DNA of 64,000 nucleotides from Providencia rettgeri (GCF_013702265.1 NZ_CP059348.1:2294001-2358000), one strand, 5' to 3'; positions 9,723-19,628 are shown, numbered from the stretch's first letter. Numbers and translations are program-made. Notes: generated from the letters alone by a model not told the origin.

Positions 9723-11885
9723 CTATTTTAAATCTGGAAAATATTTCGCTTTATTTTCTAACATCAGAATAAAGCTATATTCTCTGGCAATATCATCCAA
9801 GGCATTAAAACGACCGGACTTTCCACCGTGTCCGGCATTCATATTGGTTTCTAATAACAATAAAGAATTGCCTTGTTTCAGATCACGCAGTTTTGCCACC
9901 CATTTTGCCGGTTCCCAATATTGTACTTGGGAATCATGTAACCCCGTGGTGACCAAAATATGCGGATAATGCTGAGCTTTGATATTGTCATACGGGCTAT
10001 AAGCTTTAATACGCCAGTAATCTTCCTCATTTTCAGGATTGCCCCACTCATCGTATTCACCGGTGGTCAGCGGAATAGATGGGTCTAGCATCGTCGTTAC
10101 GACATCCACGAATGGTACCGCAGAGACCACGCCTTCATACAAATCAGGTGTCATATTGACGACAGCACCCATCAGCAAGCCGCCAGCGCTACCGCCCATG
10201 GCATAGACATGGCCTTTTTCCCCATAGCCTTGTGCCAATAACGCGTTAGTCGCATCAATGAAGTCCGTAAAGGTATTCATTTTATGGACCGTTTTACCCT
10301 GAATATACCAATTCTTTCCTAAGTCCCCACCGCCACGAATATGGGCAATAGCATACACAAATCCACGGTCAAGCAAGGATAAGCGAGAAGAACTGAATGA
10401 CGGGTCGATACCATATCCATATGCACCGTAGCCGTAGACCAGAAGTGGGTTTTTACCTTGTTTGAAACTATCTTTACGGTAAACCAATGAAACCGGTACT
10501 TTCACCCCATCTTGGGCAGTGATCCAAATACGTTCGCTTTGATAATTCGCTTTATTGAAATCCTTCACTTCCTCTTGTTTTAATAGCTGTTTCTCTTGAG
10601 TCAGCATATTAATTTCATACACCGAGGATGGTGTTGTCATGGAGGAGTAGCCGTAGCGTAATTTATCAGTATCTGGCTCTGGGTTGTTACCAATCCACGC
10701 CATATAAGCTGGGTCATCAAAGCTCACAGAATGTTCTTTGTGGGTTAACCAACTAATTTGACGAATATTCACTAAGCCGTTTTGACGTTCTTCAATCACC
10801 AACCAGTTATTAAATAATGCAAAATCTTCAAGGTCTATATCATCGCGAGGTGCGATAAAACTCACCCATGGTGCCGTGGCATTATCCGCAATATACAACC
10901 CAAATAATGGATGCTGATGATTAGAACGAATATAGAATTTACCGTTGAAATGATCAGGGTAATATTCCACACCCGTTTTGCGAGGTTGTAGTACTACCGC
11001 ATCACGTTCCGGTTGGTTCGCATCCAGAAGGCGATATTCTGACGTTTCGGTGCTAGTGATCCCAATCAGAATATAATCTTTAGAGGTGGATTTCGCTAAA
11101 CTGACATAGTAAGTATCATCTTTCTCTTCATACACCAATTTATCAGTAGATTGCGCCGTTCCATATTGGTGTTTAACCACTTGATAAGGCAACAGTGTTT
11201 GTTTGTCTTTATTAACATAAAACAGTGTGCGATTATCATTTGCCCACACAATATTGCCGGAGGTGTTAGTTAGGACATTCTCTTGCCACTTTGCATCATC
11301 AACTTTGCGGAACGAAACCGCATAATCATTACGACCTTGGCGGTCTTCAGCAATCGCGATCGTGGTGTTATCTGGGGAAATGGCTAACGCCCCCATTCGG
11401 TAATATTCAGTGCCTTCCGCGCGTTGGTTACCATCAACCAAAACTGTCCATTCGCCATCACTATTAATAGGGCGTCTTTCATAAATGGAGTAGTTTTTAC
11501 CGGCGACAACGCGAGAACGGTATGTATAGCCATTGTAATTGTATGGCACCGACTCATCATCTTGCTTTACGCGAGATAATAATTCGTCGTAAATTTCCTG
11601 TTTTAATGGCTCACCCAATTCAAGCTGCTGCGTGGTATAGGTATTTTCTTGATTCAGATATTCAAGGATCTCTGGGGCTTCACGGTTATCGTCTCTTAAC
11701 CAATAATAGTTATCGACGCGCTGATCCCCATGGATAGTCATAGTGTGGGGCTGTTTTTTCGCTATTGGTGCTAGCATTTTGTCCTCCGCAGCACTGCTGG
11801 CCGCATATAACCCAAGTAGTGTAACCACGCAATAAGTGGTGATTCTATTACGCATGGTTTTATTATGTATGGTTTTATGACGCAT
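9723..11885 (-). CDS. oligopeptidase B-like S9 peptidase with signal peptide
   Basis: 720-residue prolyl-oligopeptidase-family enzyme closest in pattern to oligopeptidase B, which cuts peptides after basic residues. It has an N-terminal beta-propeller (about 70-430) and a C-terminal alpha/beta hydrolase with the nucleophile in GGSAGG near 565, the acid in LHDSQVQYW near 650 and the His in NAGHGGKSG near 686. Unlike cytoplasmic E. coli PtrB it begins with a signal peptide (ITTYCVVTLLGLYAASSAAE), so it should act in the periplasm. It starts 12 bp after the TonB-like gene and precedes the receptor gene, which implies a role in handling the imported ligand. The first 39 bases contain a near-duplicated 15-bp unit, so ATG 11855 is an alternative start. 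Confidence 0.88.
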   Translation of the reverse strand: MRHKTIHNKTMRNRITTYCVVTLLGLYAASSAAEDKMLAPIAKKQPHTMTIHGDQRVDNYYWLRDDNREAPEILEYLNQENTYTTQQLELGEPLKQEIYDELLSRVKQDDESVPYNYNGYTYRSRVVAGKNYSIYERRPINSDGEWTVLVDGNQRAEGTEYYRMGALAISPDNTTIAIAEDRQGRNDYAVSFRKVDDAKWQENVLTNTSGNIVWANDNRTLFYVNKDKQTLLPYQVVKHQYGTAQSTDKLVYEEKDDTYYVSLAKSTSKDYILIGITSTETSEYRLLDANQPERDAVVLQPRKTGVEYYPDHFNGKFYIRSNHQHPLFGLYIADNATAPWVSFIAPRDDIDLEDFALFNNWLVIEERQNGLVNIRQISWLTHKEHSVSFDDPAYMAWIGNNPEPDTDKLRYGYSSMTTPSSVYEINMLTQEKQLLKQEEVKDFNKANYQSERIWITAQDGVKVPVSLVYRKDSFKQGKNPLLVYGYGAYGYGIDPSFSSSRLSLLDRGFVYAIAHIRGGGDLGKNWYIQGKTVHKMNTFTDFIDATNALLAQGYGEKGHVYAMGGSAGGLLMGAVVNMTPDLYEGVVSAVPFVDVVTTMLDPSIPLTTGEYDEWGNPENEEDYWRIKAYSPYDNIKAQHYPHILVTTGLHDSQVQYWEPAKWVAKLRDLKQGNSLLLLETNMNAGHGGKSGRFNALDDIAREYSFILMLENKAKYFPDLK

Positions 11886-11897
11886 GGTGAGTCCAAT

Positions 11898-12707
11898 CTA
11901 TTTATCATTAAGAGTAAAATCAATAGGTAACCTAACCGTTATCCGTCCATTCTTGAGAATTTCTGCTGGCGGTACGGGTAACGGCGCCGCGCGAGATAAC
12001 ACCTGCTGCGCTTCTTTGTCTAAAGAACGTGTGCCTGATGAGTTCACTAAACTGCTATCAAGTAAAAAACCTTGGCTATCTACCGTAAACATCACCACCG
12101 GTTTCCCTATGCGGTTACGCCTTCCTGCATCTTCAGGGTAACGTTTATATTTATTCAATTTTCCAAGCACCATCGCTTCCCACTGTTTTTGTAGGCTATC
12201 AAGGGCTTCGGACTGGCTATTAAGTTCCGCAGCAATTTGCTGGCTTTGGACGAGTGCCGCCGCATCGCTGGTCACTGGCGCATCGCTGGCTTTCGAATCT
12301 GTGGTTTGCACCTTCTTCACTTGCTGCTGCTCTTGTTTCTGTTTTTTTAACTCGGGCTTTGGTTTTTTCGCCGTTGTTTTCGTCAACTGCACTTCCGCTT
12401 GCTCATTAACAGGCAATGGGGGAATAATGGCTTCTTCTGCTTGCGCTTTATGGGATTCACTCGCCACAGCCAGCTCTTGAGTTTGACCAATATTCACTTC
12501 CGTTAATTGTTTAGCTTGTGCTTCGATAGATAATTCCATCACCACTGAAGGGGGCGGCAGTGACTCCTCCCATCGCGCATTGTGTGTTATCCAGATAAAA
12601 AAACCCACAATGACAATATGCAGTGCCACGGCTAAAACCAGCCAGCCGCCCATTTTGGAGGTTCTACTCACATACCCACTTTCAAACGTTATTGTGCTCA
12701 TATTCAT
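11898..12707 (-). CDS. TonB-family energy transducer (HasB-like)
   Basis: 269-residue TonB paralogue. It has one N-terminal inner-membrane helix (WLVLAVALHIVIVGFFIWI, about 20-38) and a periplasmic spacer rich in Glu, Pro, Lys and Gln, including KKPKPELKKQKQE. The C-terminal TonB domain has the family pattern L-x-K-Y-K-R-Y-P, IGKPVVMFTVDSQG, LDKEAQQVL and P-I-D-F. It couples proton-motive force to outer-membrane receptors, presumably the one encoded two genes downstream. No exbB/exbD are nearby, so it must borrow them. The start was placed after the Fur box; ATG 12701 is an alternative start. The only other in-frame ATG upstream (12755) would lie within the promoter. Confidence 0.88.
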   Translation of the reverse strand: MNMSTITFESGYVSRTSKMGGWLVLAVALHIVIVGFFIWITHNARWEESLPPPSVVMELSIEAQAKQLTEVNIGQTQELAVASESHKAQAEEAIIPPLPVNEQAEVQLTKTTAKKPKPELKKQKQEQQQVKKVQTTDSKASDAPVTSDAAALVQSQQIAAELNSQSEALDSLQKQWEAMVLGKLNKYKRYPEDAGRRNRIGKPVVMFTVDSQGFLLDSSLVNSSGTRSLDKEAQQVLSRAAPLPVPPAEILKNGRITVRLPIDFTLNDK

Positions 12708-12728
12708 CTTACGTGCTTTTACAGAGTT

Positions 12729-12747
12729 GCAAATGATAATTAATAAC
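12729..12747 (-). promoter_or_regulatory. Fur box upstream of the TonB-like gene
   Basis: GCAAATGATAATTAATAAC matches the 19-bp Fur consensus GATAATGATAATCATTATC at about 14 positions. It ends 22 bp upstream of the chosen TonB start, so it could overlap a promoter for tonB-peptidase-receptor. Confidence 0.65.
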
Positions 12748-12837
12748 GAATGCAAATGGAAATTATTTGTAAATAAATGTGATGATTACTTCACAAAATT
12801 AACGATTTTAAATCATCATATTGCTCGCACTTGTTGA

Positions 12838-13731
12838 TTATTTCGGCGTGTACCACACATAATCTGCATGCAAGTTATCGATTTCCTCGCCTTGCTCCGA
12901 AAGAATCAATACTTTCAATGACTCATCTGGCGCTAAATCGAGTACATGTAACGGCACACCAATCGCTCGCGTTGCATGATAACCCCCTGCAAATAGCAAT
13001 GCGGGTGCCGGAGCATCCAATAATCCTTGAGCCATCGCCCTATCTCTTAGTTGCTGGATCACCAGCATCTTTTCCGCTTGTTTATCATCCAACTCACCAT
13101 TGTGTGAGCGTTTAATGGTTTCGCTGATCAGTTCCTGAATAACGGGCTGCGTTGAATGTGTTCCAGTGAGCGTAGGCGGATTGTCATAAGCCTTCAGTAC
13201 AGCATCTCGGTTAATATTCGCCGCTAAAACTGGGGATGGCTGAGCCAGTAAATACTTCACGAGTTCCCCATATTGCGCCCACGGCCAACCACTATTCCAA
13301 TGTATAACCTCTTGCAGTTTTTCATCCCGAATATACGGGTTCCCCTGCATCTGTTTTTGAACATTGTTTACTCGACTTTGTTGATCAGGGGTAAGCATTT
13401 CCAGTAACACCGCACCTTGGGGGCGTATTTTCTGCATTTCTTGGGCGACCCACTGCTCGATTTGATGATGGTAAATATTGTCGTGTTTCTCCCCGACAAT
13501 CACGCGAGGTGAGGCAGCAAGCTCTTGAATTAACTGCTGAGGAGTGATGGATTTGCCCGAATCTAAATCAATGATTTTGCCGGTTTGTGTGAGTTGGGGA
13601 TCCAGTTGTTGGGCGGGTTTTGGTGTTTGTGAGGTACATCCTAACTGTGTGAAACTCAAAACGAAAAGCATCCCTAAACTCAACAGTGAGGGTTTTTTCG
13701 TTAAATAATTCAAAGAACGTGCTGATATCAT
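12838..13731 (-). CDS. ChaN-like heme-binding lipoprotein
   Basis: 297-residue ChaN/Tiki-superfamily protein. An N-terminal signal helix (LLSLGMLFVLSFTQLGC) ends in a somewhat atypical lipobox with Cys near residue 32, so a lipoprotein is likely. The domain starts at SPRVIVGEKHDNIYHHQIEQW, with the family Glu-His pair, and continues through VLLEML, HWNSGWPWAQYGELVKYLLAQP and GGYHATRAIGVPLHV. Campylobacter ChaN (Cj0177) binds two stacked hemes and is encoded beside a TonB-dependent receptor, as here. Start: ATG 13731 is preceded by GGAAAAG at good spacing, whereas ATG 13743 lacks a ribosome site. First gene of the putative operon, behind a near-perfect Fur box. Confidence 0.85.
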   Translation of the reverse strand: MISARSLNYLTKKPSLLSLGMLFVLSFTQLGCTSQTPKPAQQLDPQLTQTGKIIDLDSGKSITPQQLIQELAASPRVIVGEKHDNIYHHQIEQWVAQEMQKIRPQGAVLLEMLTPDQQSRVNNVQKQMQGNPYIRDEKLQEVIHWNSGWPWAQYGELVKYLLAQPSPVLAANINRDAVLKAYDNPPTLTGTHSTQPVIQELISETIKRSHNGELDDKQAEKMLVIQQLRDRAMAQGLLDAPAPALLFAGGYHATRAIGVPLHVLDLAPDESLKVLILSEQGEEIDNLHADYVWYTPK

Positions 13732-13772
13732 TATCTTTTCCATATAGTGACTTTGAAGTCATTCAAAATACA

Positions 13773-13791
13773 GATAATGATAATCATTTTC
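13773..13791 (-). promoter_or_regulatory. near-perfect Fur box upstream of chaN-like gene
   Basis: GATAATGATAATCATTTTC matches the 19-bp Fur consensus at 18 positions. It lies 41 bp upstream of the chosen ChaN start. This is the strongest regulatory evidence that the minus-strand cluster is repressed by Fe-Fur under iron sufficiency. Confidence 0.88.
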
Positions 13792-13798
13792 AAATAAA

Positions 13799-13830
13799 AA
13801 AGACTCCCATTAACCACAATGGAAGTCTTT
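13799..13830 (-). terminator. Rho-independent terminator after maeB
   Basis: On the minus strand AAAGACTTCCATT pairs with AATGGGAGTCTTT, one mismatch, around GTGGTT, followed by TTTTATTTG. It ends the maeB transcript and directly abuts the Fur box, insulating the iron locus. Confidence 0.8.
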
Positions 13831-13884
13831 ATGCGGAACTCGATGATTAATCAATCATTCGAGAAACTATTATAATGATGCTAA

Positions 13885-16164
13885 TTACAGTGGGTTCGTT
13901 TGAGCTTCCACTGCGGCTAACGCCACCATGTTGACAATACGACGAACAGATGCAATAGGCGTTAAGACGTGGACAGGTTTTGCAACCCCCATTAGCACAG
14001 GCCCCACGGTGACACCATCAGAACTTGTCACGCGCAGCAAGTTATAGCTAATACGCGCTGCTTCCATATTTGGCATAATCAGTAAGTTCGCTGAGCCTTT
14101 CAGCGGGCTATCTGGCATCACATCTTTACGGATTGACTCAATCAACGCCGCATCCGCATGCATCTCACCGTCAATTTCCAAGTTTGGTTCACGCGCTTTC
14201 ACTAATGCCAGTGTATCGCGCATTTTTTGTGCTGAACCACAATCTGAAGAACCAAAGCTTGAGCGAGATAACAGCGCCACTTTAGGCTCAATACCAAATC
14301 GACGAACCGTATCCGCTGCCATTAACGTGATTTCCGCTAACTCTTCTGGCGTTGGATCTTCGTTCACATAAGTATCGGCAATAAAGGTATTACCGGTTGG
14401 TAATAACAAGGCATTCATTGCCCCAGCTGTATGCGCACCTTCGCGGAAACCGAACAAGTCTTTGACGACTTGGTAGTGTTCACTGTAGCTACCGATTGAA
14501 CCACAGATCATCCCATCAGCTTCACCACGCAGAACCATAATACCGCCGATAATCGTTGGGTTAGCAACTAATGCGCGACGCGCCATTTCTTGAGAAACAC
14601 CACGACGTTTCATGATTTGATAATATTCTTGCCAGTACTCTTTAAAGCGTGGGTCATTTTCATTGTTGACCACTTCAAAGTCTTTACCTAGCTCAATATG
14701 CAGACCCAGTTTTTGGATACGCATTTCAATTACGCTAGGACGGCCAACCAGAATAGGGAATGCTAAGCCAAGGGAAACCAGCTCTTGAGTCGCATGTAAT
14801 ACACGCTCTTCTTCCCCTTCCGCTAATACGATGCGTTTTAGCTCTTTTTTCGCTTGAGAGAAAATTGGCTTCATAAATAAGTTTGTTTTATGGACAAACT
14901 GATTCAGTTTTTCAACATATGCATCCATATCCGTGATTGGACGTGTCGCAACGCCTGATTCCATTGCCGCTTTTGCCACTGCTGGCGCAATTTTCACGAT
15001 AAGGCGCGGGTCAAATGGTTTTGGAATGATATATTCAGGGCCAAAGAATAAATCTTGGTTACCGTACGCTGATGCAACTTCTTCACTTTGCTCCGCCAGC
15101 GCTAAGTCCGCGATAGCGTAAACACAAGCCAGCTTCATCTCTTCGTTGATTGTTGTTGCGCCGACATCCAGCGCGCCACGGAAGATGAATGGGAAGCACA
15201 GTACGTTGTTCACTTGGTTCGGGTAGTCTGAACGACCTGTACAGATAATGGCATCTGGGCGAACTTCTTTCGCTAATGGTGGCAGAATTTCTGGCTCAGG
15301 GTTAGCTAATGCTAAGATCAGTGGGTCTTTTGCCATGGTTTTCACCATTTCTGGTGTTAACACGCGAGGGCCTGAACAACCTAAGAAAATGTCAGCATCA
15401 GGAATAGCATCCGCTAATGTGCGTTGACCGTTATCGTCAATGGCATACGCGGCTTTAGTCGCATCCATTCGCTCATCACGACCTTTATAAATCACCCCTT
15501 TTGAATCGCAAACGGTGATATTTTCGCGCTTTAATCCTAACGCCACTAATAAGTTCATACAGGCAATCGATGCGGCACCCGCACCGGATACAACTAAACG
15601 AACATCGCCAATGTCTTTTTTAACAATGCGCAGACCATTAATCACCGCCGCAGTACAGATAATTGCGGTTCCGTGTTGGTCGTCATGGAACACAGGAATA
15701 TTCATGCGTTCACGTAATTTTTGTTCAATATAGAAGCACTCTGGCGCTTTAATATCTTCGAGGTTGATACCGCCGAATGTTGGTTCCAGCGACGCGATGA
15801 TATCAATCAGTTTATCAGGATCGGTTTCATCGACTTCAATATCGAAAACATCAATACCCGAGAATTTCTTAAATAGTACCCCTTTCCCTTCCATGACAGG
15901 TTTACCTGCCAATGCACCGATGTTCCCTAAGCCTAGTACCGCAGTACCATTAGAGATAACACCCACAAGGTTACCTTTCGCTGTATAGCGATACGCTTTT
16001 AGAGGTTCTTCTGCGATTTCTAGGCAAGGTACGGCAACGCCCGGGGAATACGCTAAAGCTAGGTCACGTTGCGTGGTTAATGGTTTGGTTGGTGTTACAG
16101 TAATTTTCCCAGGATGAGGAAACTCATGAAAATCGAGAGCACTTTGTTTTAATTTATCATCCAT
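13885..16164 (-). CDS. maeB: NADP-dependent malic enzyme
   Basis: 759-residue MaeB; it oxidatively decarboxylates malate to pyruvate with NADP+, supplying NADPH and pyruvate. The N-terminal malic-enzyme domain (about 1-420) shows [17 protein letters not shown], the metal-site region [20 protein letters not shown] and the dinucleotide motif [12 protein letters not shown]. The C-terminal half (about 430-759) is a phosphotransacetylase-like domain ([20 protein letters not shown]-type fold) that in E. coli serves as regulatory domain. The start [12 protein letters not shown] matches the family; TTG 16170 and ATG 16167 are in-frame alternatives close to the ribosome site AAGGA. A terminator follows. 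Confidence 0.97.
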   Translation of the reverse strand: MDDKLKQSALDFHEFPHPGKITVTPTKPLTTQRDLALAYSPGVAVPCLEIAEEPLKAYRYTAKGNLVGVISNGTAVLGLGNIGALAGKPVMEGKGVLFKKFSGIDVFDIEVDETDPDKLIDIIASLEPTFGGINLEDIKAPECFYIEQKLRERMNIPVFHDDQHGTAIICTAAVINGLRIVKKDIGDVRLVVSGAGAASIACMNLLVALGLKRENITVCDSKGVIYKGRDERMDATKAAYAIDDNGQRTLADAIPDADIFLGCSGPRVLTPEMVKTMAKDPLILALANPEPEILPPLAKEVRPDAIICTGRSDYPNQVNNVLCFPFIFRGALDVGATTINEEMKLACVYAIADLALAEQSEEVASAYGNQDLFFGPEYIIPKPFDPRLIVKIAPAVAKAAMESGVATRPITDMDAYVEKLNQFVHKTNLFMKPIFSQAKKELKRIVLAEGEEERVLHATQELVSLGLAFPILVGRPSVIEMRIQKLGLHIELGKDFEVVNNENDPRFKEYWQEYYQIMKRRGVSQEMARRALVANPTIIGGIMVLRGEADGMICGSIGSYSEHYQVVKDLFGFREGAHTAGAMNALLLPTGNTFIADTYVNEDPTPEELAEITLMAADTVRRFGIEPKVALLSRSSFGSSDCGSAQKMRDTLALVKAREPNLEIDGEMHADAALIESIRKDVMPDSPLKGSANLLIMPNMEAARISYNLLRVTSSDGVTVGPVLMGVAKPVHVLTPIASVRRIVNMVALAAVEAQTNPL

Positions 16165-16613
16165 CATCAAGTCCTTTCAAAATTTGGTAAGGTAAGAGCC
16201 ATCACAGTATAAACACATCTTGTTAGCAAATCATGATCACGCCTATGATTTCCAGAAAAATCTTTCATTTACAAGGAATTTACACGGATTTGCCACAAAA
16301 ATACAATGGTGAATTTCTAGAGATACACAATATTGTTATTATTTTTATTCATATCATTTTTTAAATCACTTTAATTTTTTTCAATCTTAGTTATTATTTT
16401 TTTGAAATTAATGTATTATTCGAAAGCTCGTTTCTTTTTAGCCTTAAATATATCCAGCTTCATAGTTTTCGCTTCCATTATTCATGCTTTTATACAGCTA
16501 ATTAATTTATCAATTAAGAATAATGATTTCATGTAATCTTAAATATATTATATTTTAACTATATCAATTCTAGTTAATCTAATAAGTTGTCAGACATAAA
16601 AAAGGAACCCACT
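16165..16613. other. AT-rich divergent intergenic region
   Basis: About 450 bp between the maeB start and the response-regulator gene. It is strongly AT-rich, with many T-runs and no credible coding frame. It must hold the promoters of both divergent genes, but no single -35/-10 pair stands out. The only clear element is the ribosome site AAAAAGGAACCC just before 16614. Confidence 0.5.
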
Positions 16614-17234
16614 ATGTCTAATTATACGGTTATGATTATCGATGAACATCCTATCTTTCGTTTTGGACTATCTCATTTATTAAAATCAAAAGCTGACTTT
16701 GACGTAACGGCGGAGGTTTCAAATAGTAAAGAAGCGCTGAATATCGCTACCAGCAAACAACCCAATATGATACTGATAGATACTATTCTTCATGGTAATA
16801 AAACATTCGAGACGATTCGATTACTACGTAAGCATTGCGCTAACAGTTATTTGCTGGTTCTTTCACTCTCAACGATGAAAACCGATATCTACGCCGCTAT
16901 CGATGCAGGTGCTCAAGGCTATTTATTAAAAAATAGCGAACTCGATATGCTGCTTAATAGTATGAAAAAAGCAATGGAGGGGCACCATGTATTTAGCGAA
17001 AAAGTTTATCAGCATCTGATTACCCGGCATCAATCCAAAGATCCTCTTTCCACATTAACTCGCCGTGAATGCGAAATATTGCACGAAATGGCAGCTGGAT
17101 TAAAAAACCGAGAAATCTCTCAACTATTATTTATTTCTGAAGAAACCGTTAAAGTTCACATCCGAAATGTCTTAAAGAAATTACGAGTTCGATCTCGTTT
17201 AGAAGCCAGTTTAATATACATGCGTTCAAAATAA
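16614..17234 (+). CDS. orphan NarL/FixJ-type response regulator
   Basis: 206-residue two-component response regulator, related to NarL/NarP. The receiver domain (1-120) has the acidic pair in IIDEHP, the phospho-acceptor Asp in MILIDTIL near 54, Ser in VLSLS and Lys in YLLKNSE near 105. A LuxR-type helix-turn-helix follows: LTRRECEILHEMAAGLKNREISQ through EETVKVHIRNVLKKLRVRSR, close to NarL. The start MSNYTVMII was chosen because AAGGAA precedes ATG 16614; an upstream frame from 16587 lacks a site. No sensor kinase is adjacent, so partner and targets are unknown. It might be a diverged NarP, but I cannot prove orthology. Confidence 0.85.
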   Translation: MSNYTVMIIDEHPIFRFGLSHLLKSKADFDVTAEVSNSKEALNIATSKQPNMILIDTILHGNKTFETIRLLRKHCANSYLLVLSLSTMKTDIYAAIDAGAQGYLLKNSELDMLLNSMKKAMEGHHVFSEKVYQHLITRHQSKDPLSTLTRRECEILHEMAAGLKNREISQLLFISEETVKVHIRNVLKKLRVRSRLEASLIYMRSK

Positions 17235-17441
17235 ATTCATCTGATTTAATTTAATTAACGTAAGCTTCCTAAATTAATTATTTTATTATTTATATATAAT
17301 ATTATGAATATTAACTCTGCCTTAGTTATTATTAAATCGCTTATTAGATTAATAAATCTTTTCGATTCAAAGGGGTAGACCATAATTGTATTTTCCCGCA
17401 TTATGTAGGGCATACATTGTTCGCCATTAGAGGAAAATCAT

Positions 17442-17813
17442 ATGTCCAACACCCCTGCATCCCCTTATATCATGTACGGAATTAAAAACTGCGATACCAT
17501 TAAGAAAGCTCGCCGTTACTTAGACGATAACGCAGTTAGCTACCAATTCCATGATTACCGTGTTGATGGCATCACTGATGCACTCCTTTCTACATTTTTG
17601 CAACACATCGATTGGGAAACCTTGGTGAATAAACGCGGTACAACTTGGCGTAAGCTCAGCGATGAAGAGAAAAATGCAGTTGTCGATGCTGATAGCGCGA
17701 AAAAAGTCTTACTGGCTGAACCTGCGATGATCAAGCGCCCTGTTCTTGTTTCTGCTAATGGTCATTACCTTGTCGGGTTTAATGCCGACGACTACAAAAA
17801 ATTCACAAAATAA
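17442..17813 (+). CDS. yffB: ArsC-family protein YffB
   Basis: 123-residue thioredoxin-fold protein of the ArsC/Spx family. It keeps the N-terminal pattern [18 protein letters not shown], with a single Cys in NCDT rather than the CGTS of real arsenate reductases. It ends with [12 protein letters not shown]-like residues where ArsC has its arginine-containing RPIVV segment, here IKRPVLV. Enterobacterial YffB orthologues are encoded directly before dapE, as here, 11 bp upstream. They are thought to be glutathione-dependent thiol reductases of uncertain substrate, so an arsenic role should not be assumed. Ribosome site AGAGGAAAA. Confidence 0.9.
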   Translation: MSNTPASPYIMYGIKNCDTIKKARRYLDDNAVSYQFHDYRVDGITDALLSTFLQHIDWETLVNKRGTTWRKLSDEEKNAVVDADSAKKVLLAEPAMIKRPVLVSANGHYLVGFNADDYKKFTK

Positions 17814-17824
17814 AAGGTGACTCA

Positions 17825-18955
17825 ATGAACTGCCCTGTCATTGAACTTGCAAAACAACTTATCGCCCGTCCCTCTATCAGCCCGGATGACCAAGGTTGCC
17901 AAGATTTACTCATCGAACGTTTGAATAAAATCGGCTTTACGGTGGAAAAAATGCCATTTGGGGATACTCTCAATTTTTGGGCTCACCGTGGCAATAATGG
18001 CAAAACCCTCGCCTTTGCGGGTCATACCGATGTCGTCCCTGCAGGCGATCACAGTAAATGGCAAACTCCGCCATTTACCCCAACAATTATTAACCAACAT
18101 TTATACGGTCGTGGTGCTGCCGACATGAAAGGCTCCATTGCCGCCATGGTGGTTGCCGCCGAGCGCTTTGTAGAAAAACACCCTAACCATACTGGTCGTC
18201 TTGCGTTTTTAATTACCTCTGACGAGGAAGCGAAAGCTACCCATGGTACCGTGAAAGTTGTTGAAACCTTGCAAGCCCGTAATGAACCAGTCGATTACTG
18301 CCTAGTGGGAGAACCATCCAGCCAGTCTGCACTTGGTGACATCATTAAGAATGGTCGTCGCGGCTCTATCACCGCACACTTAACTATTTTGGGTACTCAA
18401 GGACACGTTGCCTACCCACATCTTGCTGATAACCCAGTACATCGTGCAACCGGCTTTCTGCAAGAGTTAGTCTCCACTAAATGGGATGATGGCAACCAAT
18501 ATTTCCCAGCTACCAGCATGCAAATCGCCAATATCAATGCGGGTACTGGTGCCGATAACGTCATCCCCGGTGAGCTAAAAGTGCAATTTAATTTCCGTTT
18601 TAGTACCGAACTGACCGATACCATGATCCGCGAACGCGTGACAGACATGTTAGAGCGCCACGGACTGAATTATCATTTAGATTGGTTCTTATCGGGTCAA
18701 CCATTCTTGACGGGTGACAGCGAATTAGTGAGTGCAACGGTGCAAGCCATCCAAGAAGTGACGGGACATGCCACCACCTTATCCACCAGTGGCGGCACCT
18801 CTGACGGACGTTTCATCGCCCAAATGGGAACCCATGTTATCGAACTCGGCCCTTTGAATGCGACGATCCATAAAGTGGATGAGTGCGTTAACGTCGATGA
18901 TTTGCAACAGATTGCCGTTATCTACGAACGCATCATGGAACTACTATTACTATGA
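17825..18955 (+). CDS. dapE: succinyl-diaminopimelate desuccinylase
   Basis: 376-residue M20-family metallohydrolase; it removes succinate from N-succinyl-LL-diaminopimelate in lysine and peptidoglycan-precursor synthesis. The Zn ligands lie in [11 protein letters not shown] (His near 66), [10 protein letters not shown] (Asp near 99), the catalytic/metal Glu pair in [12 protein letters not shown] near 133, and the C-terminal His in [14 protein letters not shown] near 348. Length matches E. coli DapE. Ribosome site AAGGTGA. Its last four bases overlap the start of the M15 carboxypeptidase gene (ATGA), which suggests translational coupling. Confidence 0.98.
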   Translation: MNCPVIELAKQLIARPSISPDDQGCQDLLIERLNKIGFTVEKMPFGDTLNFWAHRGNNGKTLAFAGHTDVVPAGDHSKWQTPPFTPTIINQHLYGRGAADMKGSIAAMVVAAERFVEKHPNHTGRLAFLITSDEEAKATHGTVKVVETLQARNEPVDYCLVGEPSSQSALGDIIKNGRRGSITAHLTILGTQGHVAYPHLADNPVHRATGFLQELVSTKWDDGNQYFPATSMQIANINAGTGADNVIPGELKVQFNFRFSTELTDTMIRERVTDMLERHGLNYHLDWFLSGQPFLTGDSELVSATVQAIQEVTGHATTLSTSGGTSDGRFIAQMGTHVIELGPLNATIHKVDECVNVDDLQQIAVIYERIMELLLL

Positions 18956-19623
18956 CTCTCTCCATCGAAATGTTGACTGGGCGCTCCACCGACCATTTAG
19001 TGACTTTGGGCGGTAATCATCGCCTACAGTTTAATACCACTAAAGCGTTTCTTGCCATGCAGCAAGCTGCGGCACGCGCAGGGTTTAAGCTACAATCCGC
19101 CAGTGCTTTTCGTGATTTTGCTCGCCAGCAAATTATTTGGAATGAAAAATTTGCAGGTAAGCGCCCTGTTCTTGATACCCATAGCCAGCCATTAGATATT
19201 TCAACATTAACGGAAGGCGAATTATGTGAGGCAATCTTGCATTGGTCTGCATTACCCGGGGCGAGCCGTCACCACTGGGGAACTGAGATTGATGTTTACG
19301 ACCCACTACGTATTCCTGCAGGGCAAACCTTGCAATTAGAACCTTGGGAATATCAAGAAGGGGGTTATTTTGCTGAGCTTAATCACTGGTTAACCGACAA
19401 TATGGCGACCTTTGATTTCTACCGCCCTTTCACCGCCACCAATGCAGGTATAGCGGAAGAACCTTGGCATATTAGTTATTGGCCGTTGTCCCATGAAGCT
19501 GAACAGCTATTGACGCCCGAAATTGTTAGACAGGTGCTCACCGAAGAAGATATTAGTGGAAAAACTTGGTTATTAGATAACCTTGAGTATGTTTTTAACC
19601 GCTATATTAAAGTGCCTGAATGA
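18952..19623 (+). CDS. M15-family D-alanyl-D-alanine carboxypeptidase-like protein
   Basis: 223-residue VanY/M15-type zinc peptidase domain. The metal-binding pattern is visible: His and Asp in [14 protein letters not shown] (about 105-117) and the catalytic Glu plus His in [10 protein letters not shown] near 170. Members trim the terminal D-Ala from peptidoglycan stem peptides. No signal peptide is obvious at the N terminus ([17 protein letters not shown]), so location is unclear; it may act on cytoplasmic or recycled muropeptides. It overlaps dapE by four bases. A perfect stem-loop follows the stop codon. Confidence 0.82.
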   Translation: MTLSIEMLTGRSTDHLVTLGGNHRLQFNTTKAFLAMQQAAARAGFKLQSASAFRDFARQQIIWNEKFAGKRPVLDTHSQPLDISTLTEGELCEAILHWSALPGASRHHWGTEIDVYDPLRIPAGQTLQLEPWEYQEGGYFAELNHWLTDNMATFDFYRPFTATNAGIAEEPWHISYWPLSHEAEQLLTPEIVRQVLTEEDISGKTWLLDNLEYVFNRYIKVPE

Positions 19624-19628
19624 TTTAT

